A stretch of 64,000 bases of DNA, taken from the NCBI GenBank assembly GCA_022266195.1, contig WHVY01000003.1, positions 10,602,001 through 10,666,000 of the forward strand, written 5' to 3'. Origin of the DNA: Tetranychus cinnabarinus (Eukaryota; Arthropoda; Arachnida; Trombidiformes; Tetranychidae). A model generated the notes under the pieces. The model ran no database searches. It was not told where the DNA came from and saw only the letters and a program-made list of their open reading frames with translations. The position numbers and the translations under genes are program-made. Below, piece by piece: positions 1 to 12,875 of the stretch. Within the stretch, counting starts at the first letter, position 1. Each line of letters starts with the position of its first letter.

Positions 1-1082
1 CTGAGCAAATCTTGGCTTCCACTTTATGGGAAATGAATATTAAACCACCCACTGAATCACATCCTTCATTTGAGCCTTAATTTGATCCTTAATTTCAATT
101 AAACTCATTTCAGTTTCATTGAGTTTCGTATCAATTTCAATAAAACTTTTCCATCTCTTTTTCAATCTCTTTTACCAATGTTGACATCTTTTTGAGTTGT
201 GAGTTTGCATTGATTGTTGATTGTTGATACTTTCCGATCATCAGGTTTGTCAATGTCTACCTGTCATGATGGGAAAGGCAACTGAAAACACCAAGTCATC
301 ATTATTAAGGAATTATTAACTAACAATTAGTTAATACATTTCATCTGCTTTTATAATTTCAACTTTTCCGATTTCTTTTAAATTATGTTTCTCTTTCTGT
401 AACACTGATTAACCTTCACTTCACCTTTACCAGTTTATTGACCAAATTGAGATTCATTTTGTAAATTTAATTTTTCACTGACAAAATTGTATTGCTAAAG
501 ATGATGTTTAACCTAAAATGAATTACAATTAATAAATTATGTCCAAAAAAATGCGGAAATTAAACGTTACTTTAAATTATTGACTTGTTAAGTTACAAAT
601 TTAGGTTCAATAATAATGCTATTATTAACTCATGATTTAGTAAAACATAAATCATTCACTTTATTGACGGCAAACAATTAACATGTAAAACGTTCAACGG
701 TCAATTGGCTGTATTGATAATTAATAATGACAATAATGATTTAATGAAGCACTTTGAATGCACTTAACTGTAAGGTTCAGCAATTAAATTCATTTCAATA
801 TCGTTCTAATTGTTGTGATCAAATTGAAGATAACTTGAAATTGCTTTAATCAATTGAAGGTAAAAAGTGTGAAAATACTGATTTTTTGATTTTTTGATCT
901 TCTATTCCTGTGGTTGAAATTGGATTGAGAAAAATGATGAATTTCAAGTTGGGTCTTGAGTTTGGTGAAAACGGGTTTCAATTGATTCGGAGATATTTCA
1001 AGTTAAGGGATTGATTTGGAATCAGCAAGCATATCAATGGAATGATTGATGATTGAGTTGTTTGGGATTAATTGATTTTTAC
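1..1082 (-). other. Pax3/7 intron 2 (5' part)
   Basis: This stretch runs from the donor after the PAI exon to the window edge. I see no exon encoding the expected continuation of the paired domain on the minus strand. The sequence is AT-rich, without long ORFs or obvious repeats. Confidence 0.7.
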
Positions 1083-1399
1083 CTGATATCTATTGAGTAT
1101 TTTTGAAACACATCCATGGGAAACCCTTAACTGTCTAGATATAACACAAGGCCTTACACCAGCAGCGGCAAGTTCAACAATTTTAAGCCGAATGTGGTTG
1201 GGTAAAGGTCGTCCGTTGATGAAAACACCTCCAAGTTGATTCACTCTTCCTTGGCCTTTTGTGGTAACAATAGCATTAGCAGATGATTTGAGGTGCAAAA
1301 TTTTATATTCAACTTACCTTGAAAGGGATAACCTGTCAGATAAGGTCTTATATTGAGTGGACTTGTTGCTGACATATTTACAATCTCATTGATTGACAT
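1083..1399 (-). CDS. Pax3/7: Pax3/7 transcription factor, first two coding exons (partial)
   Basis: Exon 1 is 1399-1318 and exon 2 is 1255-1083. The 62-bp intron between them has a GTAAGT donor, and phase is kept (CAA G|GC CAA). A TAA directly precedes the ATG at 1399, which fixes the start. Residues from about 28 onward are the N-terminal PAI half of a paired domain. It opens GQGRVNQLGGVFINGRPLP and ends VSKILNRYQ at a GT donor (1082-1081). The INGRPLPNHIR stretch matches the paired/gooseberry/Pax3/7 class rather than Pax2/5/8 or Pax6. The rest (RED half, homeodomain) must lie beyond position 1, so the next intron exceeds 1 kb. Family role: a DNA-binding regulator of segmentation and neural patterning. 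The class call is from remembered family motifs. Confidence 0.92.
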
Positions 1400-4300
1400 T
1401 TAACTCAGTTAGTTGAACACAGAGAGACACAATTGTAAATCACAATGTTGAACCACAATTCACAGAACCATTAATCACATTGATGTACATTAACTGTTTT
1501 TCACTGTAACAATATAACACAGCAAAAGATTGACCTGGTTAGTCCGAGGTTGATGTGATCAAATTTGTGATCAAATTGGAACCAAATTGGTTGGTGTGAA
1601 TGGAAAACGAAAAATGACCGAAAATGGAACTAAAAAAGTGATTTGTGAAAAAAAAGTGTTGATGTTCAGTTGGTTTGATGTTAACCTATTCTGTGGCGTG
1701 AAAAAGTTTCAACTGGATTGAAATGTATTTTACCTTTTTCCGTCTGATTGGTTCATTTGGTTGTTGAAAAGGTGGATTCATGGGAGGGTTTAAGAGGACC
1801 ACTCAAGTCACTCAAATGGCAAGATGAAGGTGATGTGGATGTGAAGAGGCAGAGTCAAGGAGGATGAGAGTGGCAACCAAAGCAACCTCCTCTTCACATC
1901 ATTATCATTATTATTATTATCAATATTAACATTATTCTCGGTTTGAACAGGAAAATACAAATGGTTGACAATGTTTAGTTGATTGTCACAATTTGCTTAA
2001 TTCAATTGATTTCTTTCTGTTTCTTTCTGTTCCTAGACGAGTCTCATCATCGTTGGAGGTAAAACAATGAATCGTACTTTTCCTTGTTTTTAATGTTAGA
2101 TTTTCATATCTTTGACAATTAAAGGTTTATTACTGTTGCTTTGAATTATATTTCATCTTTGAATAACTCAATCATTTTTTTTTATTTGAAATGTCATTAT
2201 TTAAAGCATATTTCCTGCTTCCGGTAAATCTATGAATAAATCTGGTTCCATTGATATGTTAACAAATCAATGTTAATACAACAAAAAGCAGATTGCTCAG
2301 GTTTGAAGCGACATTAAATTGTTATTAGGTTTTACCTTTTAATTGATAAAAATTGTCTTATTTAAGTTTCAACTTATTTTACAATTCTATGAATATGATT
2401 ATTGGTATAAATAACGTTTTGGGTTAAACTGTAGTTGGCTTTTTTTTACCTGAAAAAAACGTAACTTATCACACCTAAAAAGATGAACAGAAATGGTTAA
2501 TTTATAGCAAATATAAATGCAGAAATATTCATCTTAACTTCCTTTAGTAGTTTCCTTAATTTAAATAGCAACTCATTTCAATGATTGTTTCAGATGTTGG
2601 TGTAAAAGCTGATTGAAACTGAACAGTTTTCACTTGAAATCTTCAAGCCAACATTGATTTGTGGTTCTGATAGTTAAAGGTTTGTTGATGAGTCTGAATT
2701 GGTTTTTGGGTTTTCTGGATAATCTTGACAATGGGCTTCAATGGTCAGTGGATATCATTTCAAGTCTATAAGCAATTAAAAGAGAAAATGAAAATTGGAA
2801 TAATTTGTTTACTTGATTGGGTATCGACAAAGCAATCAATTAGTTTTACATGTTTATCAGTGTTTTCAGGTGTTTAAGATCTATGTAATAAAAGTGTATC
2901 TAAATTGGGATAAAGGTTATATAATAATCTATTAGAGACAGTTGAAGGTAACAAAAAGCGTCCAATACAGTAGGTTGTAAATGAGCGTGTTTAGTGTACA
3001 AAACTGTGAAAATCGAGATTATTCCGGAGAAAGAAAAGGTGAAAGAAAGAAAGGTAAAAATGAAAGATGATAATGATCATGTTGATTGAAGAGAGAGCAA
3101 GAAGAGTGTAAAAAGCATACCAATGATGATGATGATAAACAAAAATGGTGAGCCCATTATTAGGCTATTTACATGGGCTTTGCCATGGATATTAATCTAT
3201 GGATATCATTATTATCATTATTGTATGAGAATGTTATTTCCGTGAACGAGGTAATTCAAATTGATTCCCTTTGGACATAATCATCTTAATAGCAAATTTA
3301 ATACAAGTAAATCAAGTTTAACAGGTAACCTACAACGACTTGTTACAACGGCAGGCGAAAAAAAAGAAACCACAAAATTTGGAAGAAAAAAAAAGAAAAG
3401 CAAAATTAAGATACAAGATGAGATTGACCGTGAGGTTGACCATTCAAGGGTAAATTCAATTTACACTTACAAATAATACTCGATAACAATAGCATCTTTT
3501 GTTGATGTGGATGAAGATGAGAAAGGTAATGTGAAGGCAAGATGTTGTTTTTTTGCTGCCTTTTTGTGGCTTTTTGCTGACCACGAAAATGTTTGTTGAA
3601 AATTAGTTTTCAAGTTTACTCTCAAATTGAATCACGAATTGAACAGGTAAGGATGACGATGGTGATCAGTTATCACGGTGAGACAGAGGAAGACAAATGA
3701 AATGTCCTGCAGTGAAGTTTCATTAATTGTTGACCTAAAAATTGAATCTATGTAACATGAAATGATGAACATGTTTGAGGCTTTCATTCAACCTTTTGTG
3801 ATGTTTTTTTTGTGCTATTGTATTGGAAATGTTTTTATATCAACTTTTTTTTAATGATAAATATATGAAGTTACTCTTTTAATTAACACTATCAGGGAGG
3901 GCTTATCAACTTTTGATGAATCTGTTTGTTCAGACGGTGAGTTGAGTTTGTCAGATCTGAAAATTGAAAAACGGATTAATCAATTTGATTCACTTTGCTT
4001 TCCATGGTTCATCAATTTATCTTAATTGATTCCTTTTTCTTCTTCTTCTATAACTTGCCATGTTGATGGTGGTTTCAAGTGGTTGTGGTGTTGTTCATCT
4101 TGAGTCTTGTTCATCATTTTCAGTTTGTTTTATCATCCTTCCTCTCAGTTTGATTGTTATTTATTAACCCTCTAATTTTGCTTGTCCATCTTCATCAACA
4201 TTGTTATTGTATATCTTTTTCAGTAAATCTCATTTACCAATAATGCTATCATCTTCAAAAAAAATTTCACTTAATACTGAACAAAACATTAGACAACAGC

Positions 4301-5524
4301 AAGTTGATTTGAAGCTATAAATGTACCTCAAGAAAACTCACATTTTCCTGTTTTTTAAGATACACCTAAAGGTAACAATGAATGTTGACGATCCTTTGCC
4401 CATGTAACATCGATTGTCAATTAATCTCTAGAAGGTGGATTCATCGAGACTTTCGTACTCGAATCTTGTAACTCACGGAACCAGTTTAAATGATTACCCA
4501 AGTAACAGTCTTAGGCCAACCCAACGATGGTCCATTGTAGCTGCAACTCTGTGGATACATTTACGGATTGATTTCAAACCTTCAATAAAACCTTAAAATT
4601 AACAAGATTAAAGATTAAAGATATTAAATTGTAGTTTAATTGTTTGATTTCGGGGATTTAATTTTCTAATAACTTATGTAGCTTCAACAGACTTCAACAT
4701 ATATTCAACAGACTTTTTTTACTAACACTTGTAAGTCGCCTTTACCTGGGCCTGAACAGAGTCTATGACAATATCCTGAGGTTTAACCATTGTATTTTGT
4801 TTCCACTTTGATTAGCTGATCACACAATTAAGAGCCCTAAATCTAACCTTAAGGTAAAGGGCTATGAGAAGTGACCTTAAAAGGCTGTTACTTGATGGAA
4901 ATCAGAGTTTCGTATAAGCTGACAAAATGAAATTTTAACTTGAAATTGAATGATTTTCAGTTTTGCTTATAAATTGTGAGCTTTATGTTTTTAATTAAAG
5001 TATGGATCACTTTCTGATGGTTTTGATATCAATAGCTAATTAATCAGTGAATGATTTTATGGTGTCAATCATGAATGTGATGGTAAGACAAAATGTCTTT
5101 GAAATGTTGATTAGTGTAAAATTGACAAAATTAAATTAATTCAATTTGTTTATTAAACGTTTCTGTCAACAGTTAAAAGCAAAACATCGTCCTCTATAGC
5201 TTATAATTTAACTGGATTTAAACCATTTTTTTGAAGGTAACCAGTATATACCCAAATGGTTATATTGTATAATATGCACTGTTTTTAAAATTGGTTAACT
5301 TCATAGTTAACCAGCACAGTTAACTAAATATGCACAGTTTGGTCTAAGACAGTGATGAAGAGACTGATTAGACCTGATAAAAAAAGTCAAAATTAAAAAT
5401 GAAAATGATAAGAACCTTAAAATGAAAATAGGAAAACCCATTGAAAGCAATGGGAAATGAAGACAAAATTTTGTTTTGAAAATTAAAAAAAGTGTTGAGA
5501 TTAGATTAAATATTGGTCTAAGTC

Positions 5525-5620
5525 AGTTAAACCTCTTTATCTCGAAGTTATATGATTGTAATCACTCGGGCTTCGCCCTCGTGTTTAAATCATATAACTT
5601 CTCGATGAACAGGTTTAACT
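5525..5620. repeat. Palindromic element with conserved GC core, copy 1
   Basis: The structure is a nested inverted repeat. The outer arms are AGTTAAACCT (5525-5534) and AGGTTTAACT (5611-5620). The inner arms are GAAGTTATATGATT (5544-5557) and its exact reverse complement (5588-5601). The core at 5563-5583 contains CTCGGGCTTCGCCCTCG and is itself an imperfect hairpin. The GC-rich core stands out from AT-rich surroundings. Except for the middle base it is identical to the core at 39940-39960 (opposite strand), while the arms differ. No ORF is implied. Confidence 0.85.
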
Positions 5621-7497
5621 ATCACTTAAAGCTGGTTAATATCGTCTTGGAACGCATTTCATTGAAACAGGGAATCATTTGAGCTGATTGCACTTTACTG
5701 TTAATGTTTTTGGTAAATATTGATCCTAATCAATACTGAGCCATATTAAATTGACTTGATCTATTCAATTTTGTTGATATAAAATTAAATGAAAATCACT
5801 TTTAGCTTATTCTCAGCTTATAACTATAATTGTTAATCCTGTTCATGGCTTATTTTACAGGCTTATCACTCATCTTCATACTCATCATCTGATCAGATTA
5901 ATGAAACAGCTTTGATCATGGTTATACTGTTGTAGTTTACAGAGTCAATGAGTGTTAATTATTGTTGTTAACAGTGTGATTATAGCTGAGATTCACAAGT
6001 TTGTTGATTGGTAAAGTTAAATCATTTATAAATCTGTAAACAACTAAATTACCTTTTTACTTGCAAAAAAATATCCAAAACTGAATAAAGGTTAAGCCAT
6101 TCAAGAAACCATCGTTAATGTTGATTCACTTGATTGACTTGGATGGATTTACATTAACAGAACTGATTAATTCAACAGTTATAAATCATAATTTCATTTT
6201 CTGATAGACATTTAATAATTCTTAAATCATAATGATAGTGAAATGACCAAGAAAATACATTTATATGTAAATATGATGAACCAAAATCAATAGGAGGTTG
6301 AAAATGAATTTGAAAATGGCGCAACTGAAAAATTGCAGATGATATTATGCGCCATTATTATAGCTTTTGGTTATTCAATTTTAACTTATCATGTGTGATA
6401 ATGTTTAATGTTATTTTATTTGGTTATTATCATTTCTATTATTTGATATTTTCATAAATCTGATATCTCTGAGTGTGGCCCAGGACTCACCTTAAGATCA
6501 CAGTTGTAAGAGGTGAGAAATAAATAACAACAATCTTGAAGACATGACAAGTTTAAGGTAAGTAAAATAATAAGATGATGGGTAACACAAGAAACAAGAA
6601 AGCGTGAAAATTGTTCACCTATGTAATGAAACTCTTACGTTCATCTTCATCATCTTTCATTCTGGCCTGTTTTTCATCATTTTCATCATAATTTTTTCTT
6701 CTTCTCCCTCTTTTTCTTAGATGTTTTCTACTTACCTTTTGACTGGCATTATATACATAATCTTTACGGCAAAAGTGAGAAGCAAAGATGATGTGAAACT
6801 AAAAGGTGAGAGATGAAAGCCACCCTTAACAAGCCTCTTCATCATCATCATCAACTTCATCAGTAGATGATGATCAACCAAGGTGTCTAATTATATTAAA
6901 TACATTTTTCTTTCATCATTTACAGGCCATCTTCATCATTCAAGTTGGAGCTATTTTTGGAATAGCATTTTACAAAGGTTTTGTCAAGTTTATTCAAGTC
7001 AACTTGAAATAAGGAGGGGAAAGTGGGTGGGAAGGAGTAACATCAAGGTAGATGATGGAGAAGAAGATTATGATTACAATGGGATGATAAGGATGATTCT
7101 GAAGACGATACAAGGTTAAGGTGAGTCGGAAGGAATGTATTGGTGGTCTCCCATCAAATTATATGCTTGTTCCTACTGTTTAAGACAAGACCAAATATCA
7201 GAGTTAGATTCATGTTCAACATTTTTCTCTTCTTCTTCTTCATCATCTCCTTAAAAATGAAATGTTTAATATTATTTTCATTTCAGTGAAAAACGATGAT
7301 AATGCTGATTACTATTTTCGTTTTTCTCTTACTCTTATATATATCTGAATATTATTACTTACAAAACGATTTTACAACATTGTTAGGTAATTGAAATCAT
7401 CAAAAAGTAATCGTTGGGACACACGCATCAATTATATTGCCATCAGTTTCAGACTAAATTTTAAGTCTATTATTATTATCATTGACGACCTTACCTC

Positions 7498-7498
<1 letters not shown>

Positions 7499-7529
<31 letters not shown>
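7499..7529. repeat. (CAT)n microsatellite
   Basis: About ten uninterrupted CAT/TCA units lie in a longer CAT- and CTT-rich stretch. The ORFs on both strands across 7.6-7.9 kb are products of this low-complexity sequence. Confidence 0.9.
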
Positions 7530-10500
7530 TGTATTTACTCAGCATCCCTTTTCTCACTTAGCATCTTGGTCTTGATCATCATCTTACTTGCTCTACTCGC
7601 CAGGAAACCAGATCGAGATGAGGAACCGTTGATAATTTCAAAATTATGGTTTCAATTTTAACATTTTGCTTCTTCTTCTTCTTTCATCATCATCTTCTTC
7701 TCTGCTCATTTCCTTTAGCATCATCTTCATCATCACCATACTTAAGACAAACACAGAAAAAAATGATGAGAAAAAGAAAGAAATGCGAAAATTTGTCTTG
7801 TTTGTCTTAAATTTGCCGTTCAAATGTAAGACCAGAAGCATTTGTTTGGTTCACTGGGTAAACTCAATTATTATCATTTGGTGATGATTATTGTTATTAA
7901 CTGATTGTTGCGATATTGATTATCCATCTAGTTGATTACAAGGTTGCTGAGGGAGGGAGAGAAAGTTGTTGATTTGGTGTTAACTACATTTTTTATGAGC
8001 ATTCATTCCAATATTTTTCTTACAAATTTTAGCGTAAAATTTTTTCCTTCTTCTTCTCATCTTATTTTTTCTTCTTTTTACAGTATCATCGATAAAATTT
8101 GAATGCTGATGACGATGTTGATGGTGATGATTAAAAGTGGATAACACTCGTAACGAAACCGTAAACAGTTTAGTTACTAATTGTAGTCCCTTTCGAGGGA
8201 TCAAACTAAAGGTTGACATCAACAATTTTGAATCATTGAGGGAAAAACTTTCCTTAACAAACCGCTGAATGAAACTAACCGATTTCAACGATTGAAGTGT
8301 AAATATTAGTTAGTCAACTAAGCTCGTTTTTTCACTACTAAGTTCAATTGATAATTTTTGGCCAAAAATTTATCTTTTCAGAAATATTTTTCTTCAATGA
8401 TAGAGAATCTATTAAGCCTTAATCCAGTATAATTTTCATAATGATCATGATTCAAATACATTACAAGTTAACAATTCAAATAGATCAACTTTTTACCAAT
8501 CTTATTGGGTTAACCATAAATTATGATCAGAATAATTTGATTGTAATTCAAAATCAAATGAATGCAATTTCAAATCTTCAGGTAAATCATTTTTCAGATC
8601 AATTCAAGCCAAATTCATTCAACATTAAAATTCAATTTTTGTTTGTTTTTTCAACAGAAGCGCAATTTTGGTTTTCAATGTTTACAATCTCGCAACACCC
8701 AATGAGGATGATTAAGATGATGGCGGAGTTATTGGTGGACCAAATTGTCACCAAATTGTCTTCTTATTACCTGTTGTTTTTACCTTTCTCATCCTATTGA
8801 AGACTTTTTTCACCAAAAAATGCAATTTAAAATTGAATATCTTTACACCACGTAACTGAGCTAGGAACTGGTTTACTTGCTATCAACTATCAGTTAACAA
8901 TCTTGCGATCACTGGAGATGATTAAGCTAGGATGATTAGATGATTAAGCTAGTAACTTGTTACTTATTATAATTTAGCTTCTTTCAAGGTTTCCAATGAT
9001 TTAAACGTTCAAATATTTACTCTGAACTTAAAATTTATTTAGTGATGATCATTTGAAATATTATTATTACATGCACAGTGGCTAAGGTAAGCAACTGGAA
9101 AGGAGGCCAAGTTTATGAGGAAAATACGAAATAGTTAGTTAATCAGCGAAAAGCTGCAAATCAATTGGTTAATTTAAAAAGGTAAATTACGCTAAGAAGG
9201 GAAAAGAAGATGTTCAATCTGAATCTGTCTTTGGATGAGGACAAAAAGTCTCATAGAGAGTCTAATATTTGTCTTTAAAAGCTCATAAAATTGTCTGTCT
9301 ACAGGTAATTTTTAACGCTTTTTCATCTCAAGTTACATTCAGTTAGTTTGTTTGTTTGTTTATCATCACCAGGAGCCCATATTTTATTGAGGTAACCCAA
9401 TAATTATCATTATAATCACTATAAGTCACCAACAGATACAACAAGCACAAGCCTATAGCATTGTTTTGTTTCAATCTTGATTCCAAGTGAAAGCCATTAA
9501 TCTTACAATCATTTGATTCAATCACAATTATCATTGGAAATTATTTTTCCTCAAGTAGTTGAATGATTCATTAAAGCTTTAATCCAATTGTATAGTTATT
9601 TGCTAATTAAATTTATAAAGATTTAATGTTATTTTTAATTAAGATTTTCAACATTTCAAATGTCCCTCTTTTTTTGTGTGTCTTGTCTGTTGCCGTTGCT
9701 ATTGTTAATGACGGTTGTTGTTGGCCAAGTCGATGAAATGAAATGTAAATTTTGTTTTCTCATATTTTGTTTTTAATTTGTTAATAATTTAATAATAATT
9801 TGTTGTTGTGTCTATTACTGAGTTATTAACATTATTATCGTTGAACTTGGAAAAACACGCAAAGTACAATTACCAACTGAAATCTTAATTATCTTACATC
9901 TTTTTTAACACTTTACTTGACTCTATTGTTGCTCCAACGTGAAAATAATCATCATTTAATGTAATCAACTTTCAACATCTTTACTTATTCCTATTTATTG
10001 TTATTTACTGTGATTTAGTAGGATTCATTATTATGTCTATTATGTAGATTTATGTATAAAAAAACTTAGCTTATCAAGTTTATTATAATATTTATAACTT
10101 CAACATTGAAAATAATTGCTTTTTTCATTAACATTGTCTGGTGAAAATGGCAACCAAAATTGTGGCCTGATTGAGTTAAAGTTAATATTTTTTCTCTTCT
10201 TTTCTGTTTCTCTTCCAGTTTTTAGCTGTTATAAAGATGATTATTTATCTATTATATTGGAAATTTTTCGATTCAGTATTTTCATTCCCAGTGATTGGAG
10301 TCAAATTGTTTGGTTAACTGGTGCCATTTATCAATTTCACAGTTATTTTTGCAAGTAACAGTTTAACCCTGTTCATTTCATTCACTATAAGCTGTCTTTT
10401 GAGCAAAACAAAATCCTATTTGTCTACTGATATTTTAACAATAATGATGATGAGGATAATAATATGATTACATCAGGGTCAAGTAAAAGGTCAGTAATCT

Positions 10501-11585
10501 GTTAAAATTCATAGCGTACTTTGAATCAAAGTTGAAATGCCTTCAATCATGAGATTATTAGCTATCATGGCTACCTTTGGTTGTTTTGCTCAAAATTAAT
10601 ACTGATTTCATTTTATTTTTTGTCTACAGTAACAACATTACTAGGCTGGTTGTTTGGAGGAGGCCAATTTAGTAACATTAACACTCTCGTAATTAGCTGA
10701 CTATGAATGCGTTTTTTCGGTTTGCGTTTTTCTTACCAGCCAGTTTCATCCTCTCCAATCAAGAGGTAAATCACGAAACGAAAACTAATTAAAGTTAGAT
10801 CTTAATTAACTCTAAGGATGGAATCATGTGCAAATGATATTTATACACACAATCTGAGCAGACTTTATTACAAATGGAAACCAGGATTTGGATTACATTT
10901 ACTACTTCAGTACAATGTGAATCAAATATGAAAAAGGAAAACACAATCTTGCAGCTTTTCAATTACAATTCCTGCATCTGTAGAGATATTCAAATCAAGT
11001 TCATACTTATACTGAATTTTGTTGACTTGAGTAGGATCGACATTATAATCAGTGTCAGATGAAAATGACGGAAAAATTGAATCAATAAAGTGTTGCTCAC
11101 TTTAATCAGTCAGATTTTAATCATATTTTGTGTCAATTTCTTATTTTTGAATCTTTAAATGAGGTTAATTGGATGCTTATTAATTTGTAAATCATCAAAT
11201 TAACATGTTTATTTAAACCTGTTAATTACTGGTTTATTCATGCAAAAATAGAGGGTGAGTCTTGATGTTTTAATTTGCTCTCTTTTTTCCCTCTAATGAT
11301 AATTATTGATTTGAATATTTGTTGATAAAAAATCGAAATTCAAGTTTTAATCATTATCATTAAATGTAAATTCAATTTTCATCGTTTTGCTGATTTTGCT
11401 TTACTTCATGCAAATTGATTTAATGTTATCAGTACAGATTTGAATAGAGTGAAAATATGTCAACATTTGTCAAAACATTTCAATATTTAGTTAAGAATCA
11501 TTTTTCTTCAATTTAACTTAATTTTGTTTCATCTAAAATTGCTTCGAAGTAATAAAGTAATGAAGAAATGGTTAAATCAACTAAG

Positions 11586-11596
11586 AGATGGCGCTA
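11586..11596 (+). promoter_or_regulatory. AGATGGCGCTA motif upstream of NOP16
   Basis: AGATGGCGCTA lies 147 bp before the NOP16 ATG. The same 11-mer lies 173 bp before the CLASP ATG, and AGATGGCGC lies 128 bp before the TAK1 ATG on that gene's strand. The word resembles arthropod CTCF-type and YY1-type sites. Which factor binds it is unknown. Confidence 0.45.
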
Positions 11597-11732
11597 GCTA
11601 TGAACACATGTGTGAATGTTTTTGTCATGTGGATGTTAAATTTTTATGAAACAAAATTGTATTGAGTTTGTTTTCAATTGTTTTCAATTGTTGTTTTGTA
11701 ATTTAATTTGAGTATTTAACACTTCGTTAATT

Positions 11733-12460
11733 ATGGGTAAAGCTTGTGGAGTTTCTAGACGGAGGAAGAAGAATGCTCATCCCAGATTCAAACATAAATC
11801 AAAATTGGCCAAAGCTAAGAAAAAGCTTATCCTCAGACAGGCAGTTAAAGAGTAAGTTTGATTTGTTTTTTGTTTGATTTAACTAATTTTACTTTTTCAT
11901 GATTTCTTCTATCTTTAGTCCTCTTATTCGGGAAGCTTGGGATGTAAATAAAAGTAAATCAAAAAACATGGCTAATATTGGTTTGGCTGACAATCCTAAT
12001 AAAATAATTCAAATTCCAAAGCCATTTGAAGTTATGTTTGGTCCGAAAACTGTTAAGGGTAAAGTTAAACACGTTGAACCTAAAAGAAAAGATGTTCTCG
12101 AAAAAATTGAGGAAAAAAGTAAATATAAAAAGCCATTGACGTTTCATTTTGGACCAGAACTTTGTCAATTTTTAACCACCATGATGGCTAAACATGGTGA
12201 AGACTATAAGGTGAGTTACTAGACTCTGCTTTATAATGTGACATAGTTTTAATCAATGTTGTCTTCCTTTGCAGGCCATGGAAAGAGATCCAGATAACCA
12301 TTATTTACTTTCGGCTGGTTTACTGAAACGAAAGATTAAGCAATTCTTAACCAATCCAATAACAAGTGAAGCCTATGACAACGCCGTACAAAGCCTGGAA
12401 AATGATATAATATCTGTTGAAGAAGATGTACAAAAAAAAGCGAAAAAGAAGTCAAAATGA
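11733..12460 (+). CDS. NOP16: NOP16 ribosome biogenesis protein
   Basis: Exons are 11733-11851, 11919-12210 and 12275-12460, giving 198 aa. Phases agree (GA|T, then phase 0). The N terminus is the basic, nucleolar-type stretch starting MGKACGVSRRRKKNAHPRF. Family landmarks follow: IREAWDVNKSKSKNMANIGL (the 'AWD...N...MGL..DPN' block) and, across the second junction, HGEDYK-AMERDPDNHY, the conserved NOP16 C-terminal block. The length is close to the animal protein. The family acts in the nucleolus on 60S pre-ribosomes. The C terminus is lysine-rich. A candidate AATAAA (12466-12471) sits six bases after the stop, so the 3' UTR is very short. TRMT1 starts 416 bp downstream on the same strand. 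Confidence 0.93.
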
Positions 12461-12875
12461 CGGAAAATAAAAATATTTAATTCTACTTTTTTGACAATTT
12501 TTTTTCGTGCTAACAAACCTTTGAACAGCTATAGTCATTGACAAGACTTATTGATTGCTATTAAATTATTAACTTACAGAATGTTGCTAAGGGAATCCAA
12601 TAAATATTCATTAGATATCTCAGTTGACATGAAAAATACGAATTTAAATTTATCGTTATGCCTTGACAATTTGTTTTTAGTAAAAACTAAGCTTCTTCCA
12701 CTTCAAGATAAAACTTGTAGATGGAGCCATTTGCTGATCATATGTTTTAGAAATGTAAGATTAAACATGTGATTTTTTTAATTGTTTCTTTTAATTGTTG
12801 ATTTTTGTGTAATTTCAATTATAGATTTGAATTTACTCAATTGAAATTTTTGGTAATTATCCTTCAACTTAATTT
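12461..12875. other. NOP16-TRMT1 intergenic region
   Basis: This 415-bp gap carries the NOP16 poly(A) signal and presumably the TRMT1 promoter. The 73-codon ORF at 12551-12772 shows no family resemblance, and I do not regard it as a gene. Confidence 0.6.

Larger units (their letters stand above)
1400..11585. other. ~10 kb gene-free region upstream of Pax3/7
   Basis: I find no convincing exon on either strand. The short ORFs here are AT-rich, low-complexity or lie in (CAT)n/(CTT)n sequence. The region holds a palindromic element (5525-5620), a CAT microsatellite (7499-7529) and scattered poly-pyrimidine tracts. Its position between the Pax start and NOP16 makes it the natural place for Pax3/7 cis-regulatory elements. 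That is inference from location only. Confidence 0.5.

Noticed and set aside
4430..4560. Slightly GC-richer stretch as a candidate exon
   Set aside because: All frames contain stops, and no acceptor/donor pair gives a sensible peptide.
5476..5682. 68-codon ORF on the plus strand
   Set aside because: It spans the palindromic element and owes its openness to that sequence. There is no protein-like character and no good start context.
7644..8288. ORFs on both strands rich in Ser/Phe or Arg/Lys
   Set aside because: They lie in CTT/CAT low-complexity sequence and overlap each other on opposite strands.
8441..8800. 119-codon plus-strand ORF upstream of NOP16
   Set aside because: Composition is Asn/Gln/Ile-rich as expected for AT-rich DNA. 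There is no domain, no splice partners and no signal peptide.
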